Positions 11,967-20,168 of a stretch of DNA of 29,556 nt are shown one piece after another. The stretch spans positions 1 to 29,556 of IMG/VR virus record IMGVR_UViG_3300027909_000303; one strand, 5' to 3'. The stretch comes from a virus. Each line of letters opens with the position of its first letter. Position 1 is the first letter of the stretch. A program made the translations under genes and the position numbers. Under the pieces are notes generated by a model. That model saw only the letters and a program-made list of their open reading frames with translations. It had not been told where the DNA came from and searched no databases.

Positions 11967-12932
11967 ATGGATGGCTGGTTTGTGTTGATGCTCGTCGCTC
12001 TGGGTCTCGTAGGGCTCATCAACCTTGGGAGCTTTTTGGCCTCCGAGACGGGAACCTACAAGAAGGACGGAAAGACACTCACGTACAACCCGCGACGGGC
12101 GACCCGGAAGGCAGCGTTGATCCCAGTTGCCCTGGCAGGATTCTTCCTGCTCATGTCGATGTGGGTCATCGTGGGAACCAACCAGGTCGGCATCTTCACA
12201 TCATTCGCAGCACCGTACGCTGCCACGGACAATGGCTTCGAGCTCAAGAGGCCTTGGGCCAAGAAGACGGAGTTCGACGGCAGCCGACAGTTCCTCCGGT
12301 TCTGCGGCAACGGTAACAACGACGAGGATCTGGACAAGCGCCAGTACCCCGGCGTCAACACCAAGATCGACGGGAACGCCAAGGCGACGCTCTGCGGCAC
12401 CATCGCCTGGCAGATGAAGGCGACGACCGACGAGGAGAAGCAGCAGGCCATCGAACTGTTCAGGCAGTACAAGACGTTCGAGAGGGTCTCGACCAACCTA
12501 GTCTACCCCGGACTCAAGGTCGCCATCGGCAAGGCTCTTGCCAACCTCAATCCCTTGATCGCAGAGAAGAACATGTCCGTCGCTGACATCAACGAGGACG
12601 TGCTCGGAGCGCTGAAGACACAGGTCTCCGGATCCCTACAGGTCCTGACGGCCGACATCGCACCGCCGGACTACGACGATGACACGGACAAGGCTATCGC
12701 TGCCGACCTCGCGCAGAAGGCCAAGACGTCACTCGCTGGAGAGAAGGAGAAGACGAACATCGCTGAGGCAAAAGCCAACGGTGCCATCGACGACTCCATC
12801 CAGGACCCGAAGGTGCTTGTCAACAAGTGCTTGGACATCGCCAAGGAGCTCGGGTACAACCCCGGCCTCTGCATGATGTCGTCAGGGGCAGGGATCATCT
12901 TGCCGGGTGACGCGGTGGCAAAGAAGCAGTAG
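11967..12932 (+). CDS. SPFH/Band-7-like membrane protein
   Basis: A 321-residue membrane protein. There are two N-terminal hydrophobic segments (residues about 4-24 and 50-72), then a region fitting the SPFH/Band-7 (prohibitin/stomatin) pattern: VGTNQVGIFTSF, a strand-rich part, and the long charged helical section KAKTSLAGEKEKTNIAEAKANGA typical of these oligomer-forming proteins. Such proteins assemble on the inner membrane face and organise membrane proteins or proteases. Some large phages of actinobacteria carry one; the role is unclear. An intact ACGGAGCAAC ribosome-binding site precedes the ATG. It stands alone between two tRNA-like regions, so it is probably transcribed separately. Confidence 0.8.
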   Translation: MDGWFVLMLVALGLVGLINLGSFLASETGTYKKDGKTLTYNPRRATRKAALIPVALAGFFLLMSMWVIVGTNQVGIFTSFAAPYAATDNGFELKRPWAKKTEFDGSRQFLRFCGNGNNDEDLDKRQYPGVNTKIDGNAKATLCGTIAWQMKATTDEEKQQAIELFRQYKTFERVSTNLVYPGLKVAIGKALANLNPLIAEKNMSVADINEDVLGALKTQVSGSLQVLTADIAPPDYDDDTDKAIAADLAQKAKTSLAGEKEKTNIAEAKANGAIDDSIQDPKVLVNKCLDIAKELGYNPGLCMMSSGAGIILPGDAVAKKQ

Positions 12933-12941
12933 TAAGTGGTC

Positions 12942-12987
12942 GAGCCAGCTGGTGTGTACGTGGGAGGTTCGATTCCTCCCTGGCTCG
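12942..12987 (+). ncRNA. tRNA-like minihelix (acceptor plus T arm only)
   Basis: GAGCCAG (12942-12948) pairs perfectly with CTGGCTC (12980-12986), with discriminator G. GGAGG-TTCGATT-CCTCC (12963-12979) is a perfect T arm. Only 14 bases (CTGGTGTGTACGTG) separate the 5' acceptor strand from the T arm, so D and anticodon arms are absent. The result is the minimal coaxial helix recognised by several tRNA enzymes. It begins nine bases after the SPFH-like gene. Confidence 0.6.
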
Positions 12988-12993
12988 CTTAGA

Positions 12994-13094
12994 CCTGTAT
13001 GATGGTCTCGTCGTTAGGTAAGGACCGAAGGCATTGAACTACGAACGACACTGGGTTCGAAAGAACAGGATGCCTCCGATCACCATCACACAGG
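12994..13094 (+). ncRNA. Structured RNA with second minihelix-like core
   Basis: CCTGTATGATGG (12994-13005) pairs with CCATCACACAGG (13083-13094) with one mismatch. Inside, AGGCATT (13029-13035) pairs with GATGCCT (13069-13075), like a seven-base acceptor. It encloses a 15-nt linker and a GTTC-GAAA-GAAC hairpin (13055-13066) set in a T-arm-like CTGGGTTCGA sequence. GTCGTT (13010-13015) could also pair with AACGAC (13044-13049), crossing the inner helix as a pseudoknot. Whether it is a small RNA, tRNA relic or leader of the next operon is unknown. Confidence 0.55.
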
Positions 13095-13119
13095 TAAGAA
13101 AATTCATCGAGTTGACGTC

Positions 13120-13148
13120 TTGTGGTTCACGTTGGATTCCTATATAAT
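13120..13148 (+). promoter_or_regulatory. Sigma70-type promoter for the replication operon
   Basis: TATAAT at 13143-13148 lies within TTCCTATATAATAG, identical over 14 bases to the promoter near 3347. A weak -35 TTGTGG (13120-13125) gives a 17-nt spacer; TTGACG at 13112 is a better match but 25 bases away. It is followed by AGGAGGTG and the TTG start at 13182. Confidence 0.7.
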
Positions 13149-13181
13149 AGAGGGAGAGACAAAAACCGTAGGAGGTGCTAA

Positions 13182-14552
13182 TTGACCACCACGTTCAGTT
13201 CCGTTCATGATGAGGTAAACTGGCTCATCGAGCAGCGACTGGTCCACAGTGTTCACACCTCGACCCGTATGTCCTTCCGTGGCTGTCGTAGACGGTGGGA
13301 CTGGTCGACGCGGCAGATGTATTATCCCCTCGTGACACCGAGACCGTTGGAGTTCGGCTCCGCCTTCCACAAGGCAATGGAGAAGTACTACGACCCGCTG
13401 ACATGGCATGACAAAGAGACGGCCGCAGCACTTGCTCAAGCTGCCTTCGTCCAAGAGTGCAAGGAGCAGTACAGCAAGTATCTGAAGTTGAACAGAGGCA
13501 ACATCGATCCTGCGATGAAGAAGGACTACGACGAGCGCATTGTCCTAGGCCTCGGCATGCTCCGGTACTACACGCGGTGGGTGTCGCCCGAGCACGACTT
13601 CAACTTCACGCCAGTCAAGGTCGAGATCGAGTTCGAAGTACCGATCACCGACCCCGACGACAACTACATGTGGTGTAAGTGCCAGCAATGCGTCACAAGG
13701 TCGAACGCGTACTGGCTGAAACAGTACCACTCCGAGGGCAAGCTTCTGCACATCAGGAACGTAGACGCTCTAGCCCACGATACCAAGTTCGAAGATGGTA
13801 TCTTCTACACGAGCGTGAGTGGTAAGCTCGTTGACATCGACGACCCGATAGACATCGCGACTTGGTCAGGTCTGCCCATCACATACGGTGGGCGCATCGA
13901 CATGCTGGCCAAGGATGACCTCGGGCGCTACTGGGTGTTCGACTGGAAGACGGCGGCGAGGCTGGCAGGCAAGGACGCTGGCACAGACGACGACTTCATG
14001 TACCTCGACGACCAGATAACTTCATACTGTTGGGCACTCTGGCGATTGGGCATTCCGATCGCTGGCTTTGTCTACGCAGAAGTGAAGAAGGCCGTGCCAG
14101 AGGAACCCGAGCCCAACAAGACCCAGAGGCTTGGTAGGTGGTACTCTGTCAACAAGCAGCTCGCCACGACGGCGGTCATCTATGAGCGAACGGTTGAGGA
14201 GAACGATCCTCAGGCATACGCTGCTGGTTTGTACAACGACTTCATCGGATACCTCAAGTCGGAGGACGGACCGAAGTTCCACGTGCGCCATCAGATCCAG
14301 CGGTCGGAGGCTGAGCTTCGTAACGCCGGCGTCAACATCTGGCATGAAGCGTGTGAGATGACGAGCCCCACCCTTCGGATCTACCCGTCGCCAGGACGGT
14401 TTGCTTGTGGCAACTGTGCTTACAAAGAGCCCTGCCTCATGCGCAACAAGGACGAAGACTACGAGTACACTCTTAAAACCATGTTCGAGAAACGTGTGAA
14501 GCACTACTGGGAAGACAGAGCGCCAAGCACAGATAGCAGAGGAGGCCAATAA
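13182..14552 (+). CDS. Cas4/RecB-like PD-(D/E)XK exonuclease
   Basis: A 456-residue nuclease probably trimming DNA ends for recombination and replication. The catalytic signature is GRIDML (Asp about 240) followed by VFDWKTA (Asp 254, Lys 256), the D...(D/E)xK pattern of RecB-family enzymes. Four Cys (35, 409, 412, 418; the last three as CGNCAYKEPC) fit the iron-sulfur cluster of Cas4/AddB relatives. An extra CKCQQC knot near 165-170 may bind zinc. The N-terminal SFRGCRRRW...EFGSAFHKAM matches the family's first helix. It starts at TTG 13182 behind GGAGGTG; the frame has no good ATG. It begins the operon with Sak4-like and ssDNA-binding partners. Confidence 0.9.
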   Translation: MTTTFSSVHDEVNWLIEQRLVHSVHTSTRMSFRGCRRRWDWSTRQMYYPLVTPRPLEFGSAFHKAMEKYYDPLTWHDKETAAALAQAAFVQECKEQYSKYLKLNRGNIDPAMKKDYDERIVLGLGMLRYYTRWVSPEHDFNFTPVKVEIEFEVPITDPDDNYMWCKCQQCVTRSNAYWLKQYHSEGKLLHIRNVDALAHDTKFEDGIFYTSVSGKLVDIDDPIDIATWSGLPITYGGRIDMLAKDDLGRYWVFDWKTAARLAGKDAGTDDDFMYLDDQITSYCWALWRLGIPIAGFVYAEVKKAVPEEPEPNKTQRLGRWYSVNKQLATTAVIYERTVEENDPQAYAAGLYNDFIGYLKSEDGPKFHVRHQIQRSEAELRNAGVNIWHEACEMTSPTLRIYPSPGRFACGNCAYKEPCLMRNKDEDYEYTLKTMFEKRVKHYWEDRAPSTDSRGGQ

Positions 14553-14938
14553 TGGCCGGCGCGCAGGGTAAGGTAGTCAAGGATCCGTTCGAGGTCGACT
14601 ACGAACGGACATTCAGGAACTCTAAGCGCGACACCGACAAGTACGTCGTTACAGCCGAGGACTTTCTTACGTACCTGGGCGATCTCCGACACGAGATGCG
14701 ACGGTGTCTTGACGCGTCCGAGAAGGCTCGCGACACCTACCGTATGATCAAGGCGGCGTTTCGTGCCGAGAGGCAGTTGACGACCACCGAGATCGACGAG
14801 ATGATGAAGCGCAACCCCAAGGCCGTCTCTGCCGCGAGCGACAACATCATGTACGACCGCTGGGCAGCGAAGTACGCAGAGATCATCCAAGCCGAGATCG
14901 CGTACGCCAACTTCATGGGATGGGAAATTCCAAGGTGA
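14552..14938 (+). CDS. Helical protein of the recombination operon, unknown function
   Basis: A 128-residue, mostly helical, highly charged protein (EDFLTYLGDLRHEMRRCLDASEKARDTYRMI) without metal or nucleotide-binding motifs. It lies between the Cas4-like nuclease and the Sak4-like ATPase, with its ATG overlapping the nuclease stop by one base. In this position phages often carry small helper proteins of recombination; no homology is recognised. No signal peptide or membrane part. Confidence 0.8.
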   Translation: MAGAQGKVVKDPFEVDYERTFRNSKRDTDKYVVTAEDFLTYLGDLRHEMRRCLDASEKARDTYRMIKAAFRAERQLTTTEIDEMMKRNPKAVSAASDNIMYDRWAAKYAEIIQAEIAYANFMGWEIPR

Positions 14939-15780
14939 CACAGATCCTTACACCAACATCGTTCGCCGGCCTCACCATCGAGAAGCCGTCGGTAACTGTT
15001 CCCACCCTCACCATGTTGGTCTACGGTCGGTCGGGCATCGGCAAGACTACCCTAGCCGGCTCGGCAGATACGGTTCCGGAGATGAGAAAGGTCCTCTACC
15101 TCGACGTTGAAGCTGGAACGCTCTCGCTGCGCAAGACCAACTACGAGGTCGACGTGATGCGCATCACCGACTATCGGCAGTTCGCCGAGGTGTATGCGGC
15201 TTTGTATGCCGGCAATCACGGCTACCAGACGGTCGTGCTCGACTCGCTGACGGAGATTCAGGATCTCTGCATGCGCGAGATCATGCGGGAGATGAAAGAG
15301 GACCCCGAGAACAGCGAACGTGATTCAGACGTTCCGGGCATGTACGAGTGGAACAAGAATGAGAAGCGCATCAAGCGACTCATCCGGCTCTTCCGCGACT
15401 TGCCCCTCAACGTGATCTTCACCTCACTCGTCAGAGAGGACAAGGACACCAAGACGGGTGTGGTCATGAAGCTGCCCGACCTTCCGGGCAAGCTTGCCAG
15501 TCGTGTTGCAGCACTGTTCGACATCGTGCTCTACTTCACGGCGGTGGGCGAGGAGGGAACGCAGAAGCGGATAGTTGCATCGCAGTCAGGTACCAACACG
15601 GTAGCCAAGAACCGCGGCTCGGATCGTCTGCCTCCGATTCTGGAGATCCCCGACACCCGAGTGGCATCTGCGATGTCGATCATCTATCCGATGATCGTCG
15701 GCGAAGTAGGTCAAGACGCCGGCGTTCAGGAAAGTGACTCCGTTGGAGTCGAAACCGTTGCGGCCGTAGCCGCCAGTTAA
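14920..15780 (+). CDS. Sak4-like RecA-fold recombination ATPase
   Basis: A 286-residue P-loop ATPase of the Sak4 type, which anneals or exchanges ssDNA strands in phage recombination together with an ssDNA-binding protein. Walker A is YGRSGIGKTT (35-44); the strand VVLDSL (Asp about 108) is Walker B. An LYLDVEAGT strand after Walker A and EIPDTRVAS near the end suit the RecA-fold core; the Ala/Val/Ser tail is disordered. ATG 14920 has no good ribosome-binding site; GTG 14935, which makes a GTGA overlap typical of this genome, is a real alternative (15 bases shorter). The adjacent DUF669-like gene is the usual partner. Confidence 0.88.
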   Translation: MGNSKVTQILTPTSFAGLTIEKPSVTVPTLTMLVYGRSGIGKTTLAGSADTVPEMRKVLYLDVEAGTLSLRKTNYEVDVMRITDYRQFAEVYAALYAGNHGYQTVVLDSLTEIQDLCMREIMREMKEDPENSERDSDVPGMYEWNKNEKRIKRLIRLFRDLPLNVIFTSLVREDKDTKTGVVMKLPDLPGKLASRVAALFDIVLYFTAVGEEGTQKRIVASQSGTNTVAKNRGSDRLPPILEIPDTRVASAMSIIYPMIVGEVGQDAGVQESDSVGVETVAAVAAS

Positions 15781-15798
15781 CAGTTGGGAGTTCAGTTC

Positions 15799-16362
15799 AT
15801 GAGTGACGCGGGCATCCGTGTAAACATGTCCAGCAAGGAAGGCAAGAGTGCCTCACTCGAGCCTCTTCCTTCCGGTCGCTACCTGATGGCGATCACGGAC
15901 ATCGACCTCGACGAGTGTGGTCCCACCAGCAAGAACGAGGGCGAGCCGATGTTCAAGATCGAGCTCACCGTCCAGGAGGGCGACTACGAGAACCGCAAGG
16001 CGTGGACGAACGTCATGCTGTTCAAGGGCGCACTGTATTCCATCTCTCAGATGCTGAAGGCTCAGGGCATCGCGATCACGGAAGTCGGCGAGTCGGCCGA
16101 GTTCCAGGTCCCGGGCTACGAGCCCAACATCATCCCCGGCCCTGAGTGGTGGATGAGCAAGCAGTTCTGCGTCCGCGTCAAGCTCGTCGGCAAGCGCAAG
16201 GTCAAGCAGCCTGACGGTTCGTACAAGGAGTACGACGAGCGCGCCGAGGTCAAGGGCTTCATGGCTCCGTCCGACTTCAAGCCGGGTGAGGGACCGAAGA
16301 AGGCTTCGACCAACAGCGCTGTCGGTTCCGTCAGCGGCGGCATGCCTTCCATCCTGCCCTAG
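15799..16362 (+). CDS. DUF669-like single-stranded DNA-binding protein
   Basis: A 187-residue protein resembling the DUF669 family of phage ssDNA-binding proteins: an early LPSGRYLMAITDIDLDE strand, an EGEPMFKIELTVQEGDYENRK region (read as separate strands), a WTNVMLFKG strand and an acidic/Ser-rich flexible tail. OB-fold proteins like this coat ssDNA and work with Sak4 ATPases. ATG 15799 is preferred to TTG 15784 because GGAG at 15786-15789 is spaced about 9 bases from it. GC-rich codons and position suggest strong expression. It ends in a stop followed by a structured intergenic region. Confidence 0.82.
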   Translation: MSDAGIRVNMSSKEGKSASLEPLPSGRYLMAITDIDLDECGPTSKNEGEPMFKIELTVQEGDYENRKAWTNVMLFKGALYSISQMLKAQGIAITEVGESAEFQVPGYEPNIIPGPEWWMSKQFCVRVKLVGKRKVKQPDGSYKEYDERAEVKGFMAPSDFKPGEGPKKASTNSAVGSVSGGMPSILP

Positions 16363-16453
16363 GGCACGAGGGCCTAGGACTAGGTAAGAGTCCGAATGGG
16401 GAGAGTCCACTGAACTAGCCTCGGACCGCCCGCTGTAAGACTCAACTGGATAC

Positions 16454-16501
16454 GTGACCGACCGCGTTGTGTGCTAGGGGTAGGACTGCGCGGTCGGTCA
16501 C
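16454..16501 (+). terminator. Strong hairpin between ssDNA-binding and primase genes
   Basis: GTGACCGACCGCG (16454-16466) pairs perfectly with CGCGGTCGGTCAC (16489-16501), 13 bp around a 22-nt loop. Upstream in the same gap, GTCCGA and TCGGAC can pair. There is no T-run; the next gene starts 43 bases later at TTG 16544, so it may reduce rather than stop read-through, or act as a leader. Confidence 0.55.
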
Positions 16502-16543
16502 ATTATTCGCTACGCGAGGCCCAGAGGGCTGGAAAGGTGTACT

Positions 16544-18760
16544 TTGGAAACACGCCAGCTTCGCGCAGCTTTCTTCAGGACGGTATTCGGACCGGTGAAG
16601 GGTGGGTACGTCTGTGTGGCGACGATTCCACCTGGTACTCGAAAGATGCGTGAGCGATACTTCGCTTGGCCTGACGAGGTAGAGGATATGCTCGAATACG
16701 TAGAGGACGTGGAAGACAGCAACAATGTCTACTACTGTCCTCAACTAGTCGAGGACCTAGACTTCAGACGTGCCTCAGACGGTAAGGGTCCACGTGTCAA
16801 GGAGAACGTCAAGATTTGCACAGTAGCTTGGGCCGACCTCGACGCTTGTCACCCCAACAAGCTTCTGGTCAAGCCTTGCTACGTCACTGAAAGCTCACCG
16901 GCAAGATATCAGGCCCTGTGGTTGTTTGACGAGCCGCAGGAGCCCGAGATCGCTGAGGCAATTTCGATGCGCATCTCGTACCACCACATTCCTGATGGCG
17001 CCGACAAGTCAGGATGGGACCTGACACAGCTCTTGAGGTTCCCATACACCAAGAACTTCAAGTACTCAGACACACCAGAAGTAAACGTACTAGCTCAGAA
17101 CCGAAAGCGCTACAGGCTGGATGACTTCAAGCCCTACCCACTAGCCTCGAAGCGTACCGGTGGTGGCATCCCGATGCCTGAGGGCGTTGAGTTCCCTTCG
17201 ATAGAGGACCCAGTCGACTTCATGCAGGCACGTCGTAAGTACCTCAACAGTGACGTGTTTCGGCTGTTCGCCGACCAACCCGAAGTAGAATCGTGGAGTG
17301 AGTCGCTCTGGAAGCTGATGATGCTTCTGTTCGAGGGCGGCCTCTCCCGCGAGGAAGTGTTTATACTTGCCAAGCAAGCGGCGTGTAACAAGTACGGACG
17401 AGACGGAAGACCAGACAAGCACCTCTGGGACGACGTGTGCCGAGCGTACATCAAGCACATGGAAGACATCAAAGCTGTCGTCGTCCCCGAGCTAGAACAA
17501 GTTGACCTCATCACAGAAGCTGAGATGACTCGGGTACGGCAGCACCACACGTTCGTAGAGAGGTACGTCCAATGGGCTACCGACCTAGGCGACGCCGCAC
17601 CCCAGTATCACCAGGCTGGGGCATTTGTGATCCTGTCAGCACTGCTGTCTGGAACAGTCTCGCTACCTACCTCATTCGGGAACCTAGTCCCGAACATGTG
17701 GTTCATGCTGCTAGCGGATACGACCCTGACGAGGAAGTCGACGTCGATGGACATAGCGACGGACTTACTGATCGAGGTGGATCCTGACGCAATCATGGCC
17801 ACAGACGGCTCCGTGGAAGGTCTCATGCAAGGCCTGTCAACCCGACCAAAGAGGCCTTCGATCTTCCTCCGAGACGAGTTCACCGGTCTACTAGAGGCGA
17901 TGACCAAGAAGGACTACCTCGCAGGTCTCGCTGAGACGTTGACCAAGCTGTACGACGGCAAGTTCCAAAAGCGAATGCTGCGGAAGGACATCGTCGAGAT
18001 ACGCGATCCCATCCTGATAGTGTTCGCAGGAGGCATCAGGGCAAGAACACAACAGCTCCTTACGTTCGACTACATCTCATCGGGCTTCATACCTCGCTTC
18101 ATCTTCCTAACGGCTGAGTCAGACGTGTCACGAGTCAAGCCGTTGGGTCCACCGATCACACGTGACATGGCGGCGAGGGAAGCTCTTCTCGAAGAGGTAA
18201 GGGACTTACACAGATACTACAACCAACAGCTCAACGTCAAGATCGACGAGACAGGCATTGGCCTGGGCGTCCCACGGAGGTGGCGAGGGTCACTAACAAA
18301 GGATGCCTGGGCTAGGTATGGTCTGTTTGAGAAGGCACTACTTGACGCCGGAGTGAAATCCGATCGTCCCGACCTAATGACACCTGTGTATGCTCGCCTA
18401 GGGATGTCTGCGCTCAAGGCTGCCTTGCTGCTTGCAGCATCTGATCAGCGGAGCGACGAAGTCGTCGTGGAGGAGATACATATCCTCCACGCTATCGCCT
18501 TCGCAACCAAGTGGCGTGAGTACGCAATAGACATCATCAACGGCGTCGGCATGACGCAGGGCGAACGTGAGTTGGATCGTATCTACGGTGCGATCCAAAA
18601 GCAGCCAGGTATCAGCCGTTCGCAGTTGATGCAAGGTTACCACCTCACGGCAAGGAATGCCGATGCTGTATTCCAGACATTGGAGCAGCGCGGCTTGATC
18701 ACCTCAACGAAGTTCGGCAAGGGTACAACCTATCGTCCAGTTGCGGCGGATGCAGAATGA
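16544..18760 (+). CDS. Primase-helicase with DUF3987-like ATPase
   Basis: A 738-residue replication protein that likely makes primers and unwinds DNA. The N-terminal part (about 85-180) resembles archaeo-eukaryotic primase/RepB: VAWADLDA gives the two Asp (98, 100), then a RYQALWLFDEP strand and a GWDLTQLLRFPYTKNFKY end motif. Residues 340-560 fit the DUF3987 helicase-like ATPase, with a P-loop relative (ADTTLTRKSTSM, 391-402) and an Asp-Glu in IFLRDEFTG. The C-terminus (about 670-735) is a winged helix (GISRSQLMQGYHLTARNAD...). It begins at TTG 16544 behind GGAAAGGTG. It overlaps the next gene in ATGA and carries intact motifs in order. Confidence 0.85.
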   Translation: METRQLRAAFFRTVFGPVKGGYVCVATIPPGTRKMRERYFAWPDEVEDMLEYVEDVEDSNNVYYCPQLVEDLDFRRASDGKGPRVKENVKICTVAWADLDACHPNKLLVKPCYVTESSPARYQALWLFDEPQEPEIAEAISMRISYHHIPDGADKSGWDLTQLLRFPYTKNFKYSDTPEVNVLAQNRKRYRLDDFKPYPLASKRTGGGIPMPEGVEFPSIEDPVDFMQARRKYLNSDVFRLFADQPEVESWSESLWKLMMLLFEGGLSREEVFILAKQAACNKYGRDGRPDKHLWDDVCRAYIKHMEDIKAVVVPELEQVDLITEAEMTRVRQHHTFVERYVQWATDLGDAAPQYHQAGAFVILSALLSGTVSLPTSFGNLVPNMWFMLLADTTLTRKSTSMDIATDLLIEVDPDAIMATDGSVEGLMQGLSTRPKRPSIFLRDEFTGLLEAMTKKDYLAGLAETLTKLYDGKFQKRMLRKDIVEIRDPILIVFAGGIRARTQQLLTFDYISSGFIPRFIFLTAESDVSRVKPLGPPITRDMAAREALLEEVRDLHRYYNQQLNVKIDETGIGLGVPRRWRGSLTKDAWARYGLFEKALLDAGVKSDRPDLMTPVYARLGMSALKAALLLAASDQRSDEVVVEEIHILHAIAFATKWREYAIDIINGVGMTQGERELDRIYGAIQKQPGISRSQLMQGYHLTARNADAVFQTLEQRGLITSTKFGKGTTYRPVAADAE

Positions 18761-19713
18761 CAATGCCATTACCTTGGAGCGATGTCAACTCCGACCCACT
18801 ACAGGACATAAAGGACTTCCTCGCCGCTGAGCGAGCGAAGCCGTACTACTACAGTCCAGTCTATGGAAGGACAAGGATGAGCAAGGGTGTCGCCATCGTC
18901 TCAGGTGGCCTCGACAGCACGACAATGATCTACCACCTACTCGCGGGAGGTCACGAGCTCCGACTTCTGTCCTTCGACTACGGCCAGCGGCACGGTCGTA
19001 AGGAACTGAAGGCGGCAATGAACATTGCCAACCAGCTCGGTCTGCAATGGGACCTCGTGAACCTACGGGGCATGACCCACCTCATCGACAACAGTGCACT
19101 CACGTCGGCCAAGTCGACACCTGGTAACCCTGCACACAAGTACGATGGTCGCGGCAATGAGATCGGCGTGCACAAGGACATCGAGGTGCCCGACGGTCAC
19201 TATGCCGAGGAGAACATGAAGGCCACCGTCGTGCCCAACCGCAACATGATCATGCTCTCCATCGCAGCCGGCGTCGCGGTCAACGAGAAGCTGAACTTCA
19301 TCGCGACTGGCGTTCACTCCGGCGACCACTTCGTCTATCCGGACTGCCGCCCCAACTTCATCGAGTACGCGGCACGAACCATCTTCATCGGCAACGAAGG
19401 CTTCCACAACTTCGACACTGGCCTGTCGATGCACGGACCGATCCTGGCACCCTTCATCGAGAGGTCCAAGGCCGACATCGCCTACCTCGCCATGGAGCTG
19501 AACGTTCCAATCCACCTGACGTGGTCGTGCTACAAGGGTGGCGAGAAGCACTGTGGCAAGTGTGGTACCTGCGTCGAGCGCCTCGAGGCCATCGACGAGG
19601 CCATTCGTCGGCACATCGCGGAGGGAAGCAGCCACTACTACGAGGACATGACGGAGTACGAGGACACCGAGTACTGGCGCCAGGCAGTCAGGGAGGCAAA
19701 GCAGAATGGCTAA
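18757..19713 (+). CDS. queC: 7-cyano-7-deazaguanine synthase QueC
   Basis: A 318-residue enzyme that turns 7-carboxy-7-deazaguanine into preQ0 using ATP and ammonia. The PP-loop SGGLDSTT lies at 49-56; a DYGQRH segment and NRNMIMLSIAAG follow as expected. The C-terminal zinc site is CYKGGEKHCGKCGTC (Cys 258, 266, 269, 272). The first 40 residues precede the usual family start and are of unknown use; a better ribosome-binding site (GGAAGG) lies before the in-frame ATG at 18877, so the true protein may be 278 residues. ATG 18757 overlaps the primase stop. Together with QueD, QueE and FolE downstream it completes preQ0 synthesis for DNA modification. Confidence 0.95.
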   Translation: MTMPLPWSDVNSDPLQDIKDFLAAERAKPYYYSPVYGRTRMSKGVAIVSGGLDSTTMIYHLLAGGHELRLLSFDYGQRHGRKELKAAMNIANQLGLQWDLVNLRGMTHLIDNSALTSAKSTPGNPAHKYDGRGNEIGVHKDIEVPDGHYAEENMKATVVPNRNMIMLSIAAGVAVNEKLNFIATGVHSGDHFVYPDCRPNFIEYAARTIFIGNEGFHNFDTGLSMHGPILAPFIERSKADIAYLAMELNVPIHLTWSCYKGGEKHCGKCGTCVERLEAIDEAIRRHIAEGSSHYYEDMTEYEDTEYWRQAVREAKQNG

Positions 19714-19903
19714 GGCAACCTACGGCTTCAAGGCCAGCGAGTGGAACGAGATCGAGGCTACCAAGGACGCCATCCGGCGAGCCACTGAGGACGGTATCCT
19801 CACGGACTACAAGGGCAGCTACGAGACCGAGAAGGTGCAGACCGACGACCAGCGTCATGAGGACGAGTTCTGCATCGTCATTCGCACACCCAACGAGGCC
19901 TAG
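19706..19903 (+). CDS. Small charged protein, unknown function
   Basis: A 65-residue acidic protein overlapping the queC end by eight bases. It contains a helical half (FKASEWNEIEATKDAIRRA) and a short strand (FCIVIRTP). There is no recognisable motif. It may be a small accessory of the 7-deazaguanine cassette or unrelated; the tight overlap shows only co-translation. Confidence 0.65.
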   Translation: MAKATYGFKASEWNEIEATKDAIRRATEDGILTDYKGSYETEKVQTDDQRHEDEFCIVIRTPNEA

Positions 19904-20167
19904 ATGACTTGGATAAATGCACTCCAGATCGCACTCCTGTTGATGTGGTTCGCACTGCTAGCGAACCTCGTGGCGAACAACGTCATCTCCCACTTCTGGA
20001 GGGAGTCATCGAAGTACTACAACGAGCTCGACCACAACGGTGAGGATCCTCGTAGCGTGTCTGTCTCCAACACTGGCCACGCCATCGCACACAGCGGCGG
20101 CAAGGCCAACACCGGAGTCGTCTACGATGACAAGCCGAAGCCTTGGACCACCGGGAACGCGGTGTAG
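19904..20167 (+). CDS. Small membrane protein
   Basis: An 87-residue protein starting at ATG 19904, immediately after the preceding stop. The N-terminal segment (INALQIALLLMWFALLANLVA) is a membrane helix; the remaining 60 residues are hydrophilic and Gly/Ser/Asp-rich, with no metal site. Topology cannot be fixed from sequence. The role is unknown, and a membrane protein within a nucleotide-modification cassette is notable. Confidence 0.7.
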   Translation: MTWINALQIALLLMWFALLANLVANNVISHFWRESSKYYNELDHNGEDPRSVSVSNTGHAIAHSGGKANTGVVYDDKPKPWTTGNAV

Positions 20168-20168
20168 C

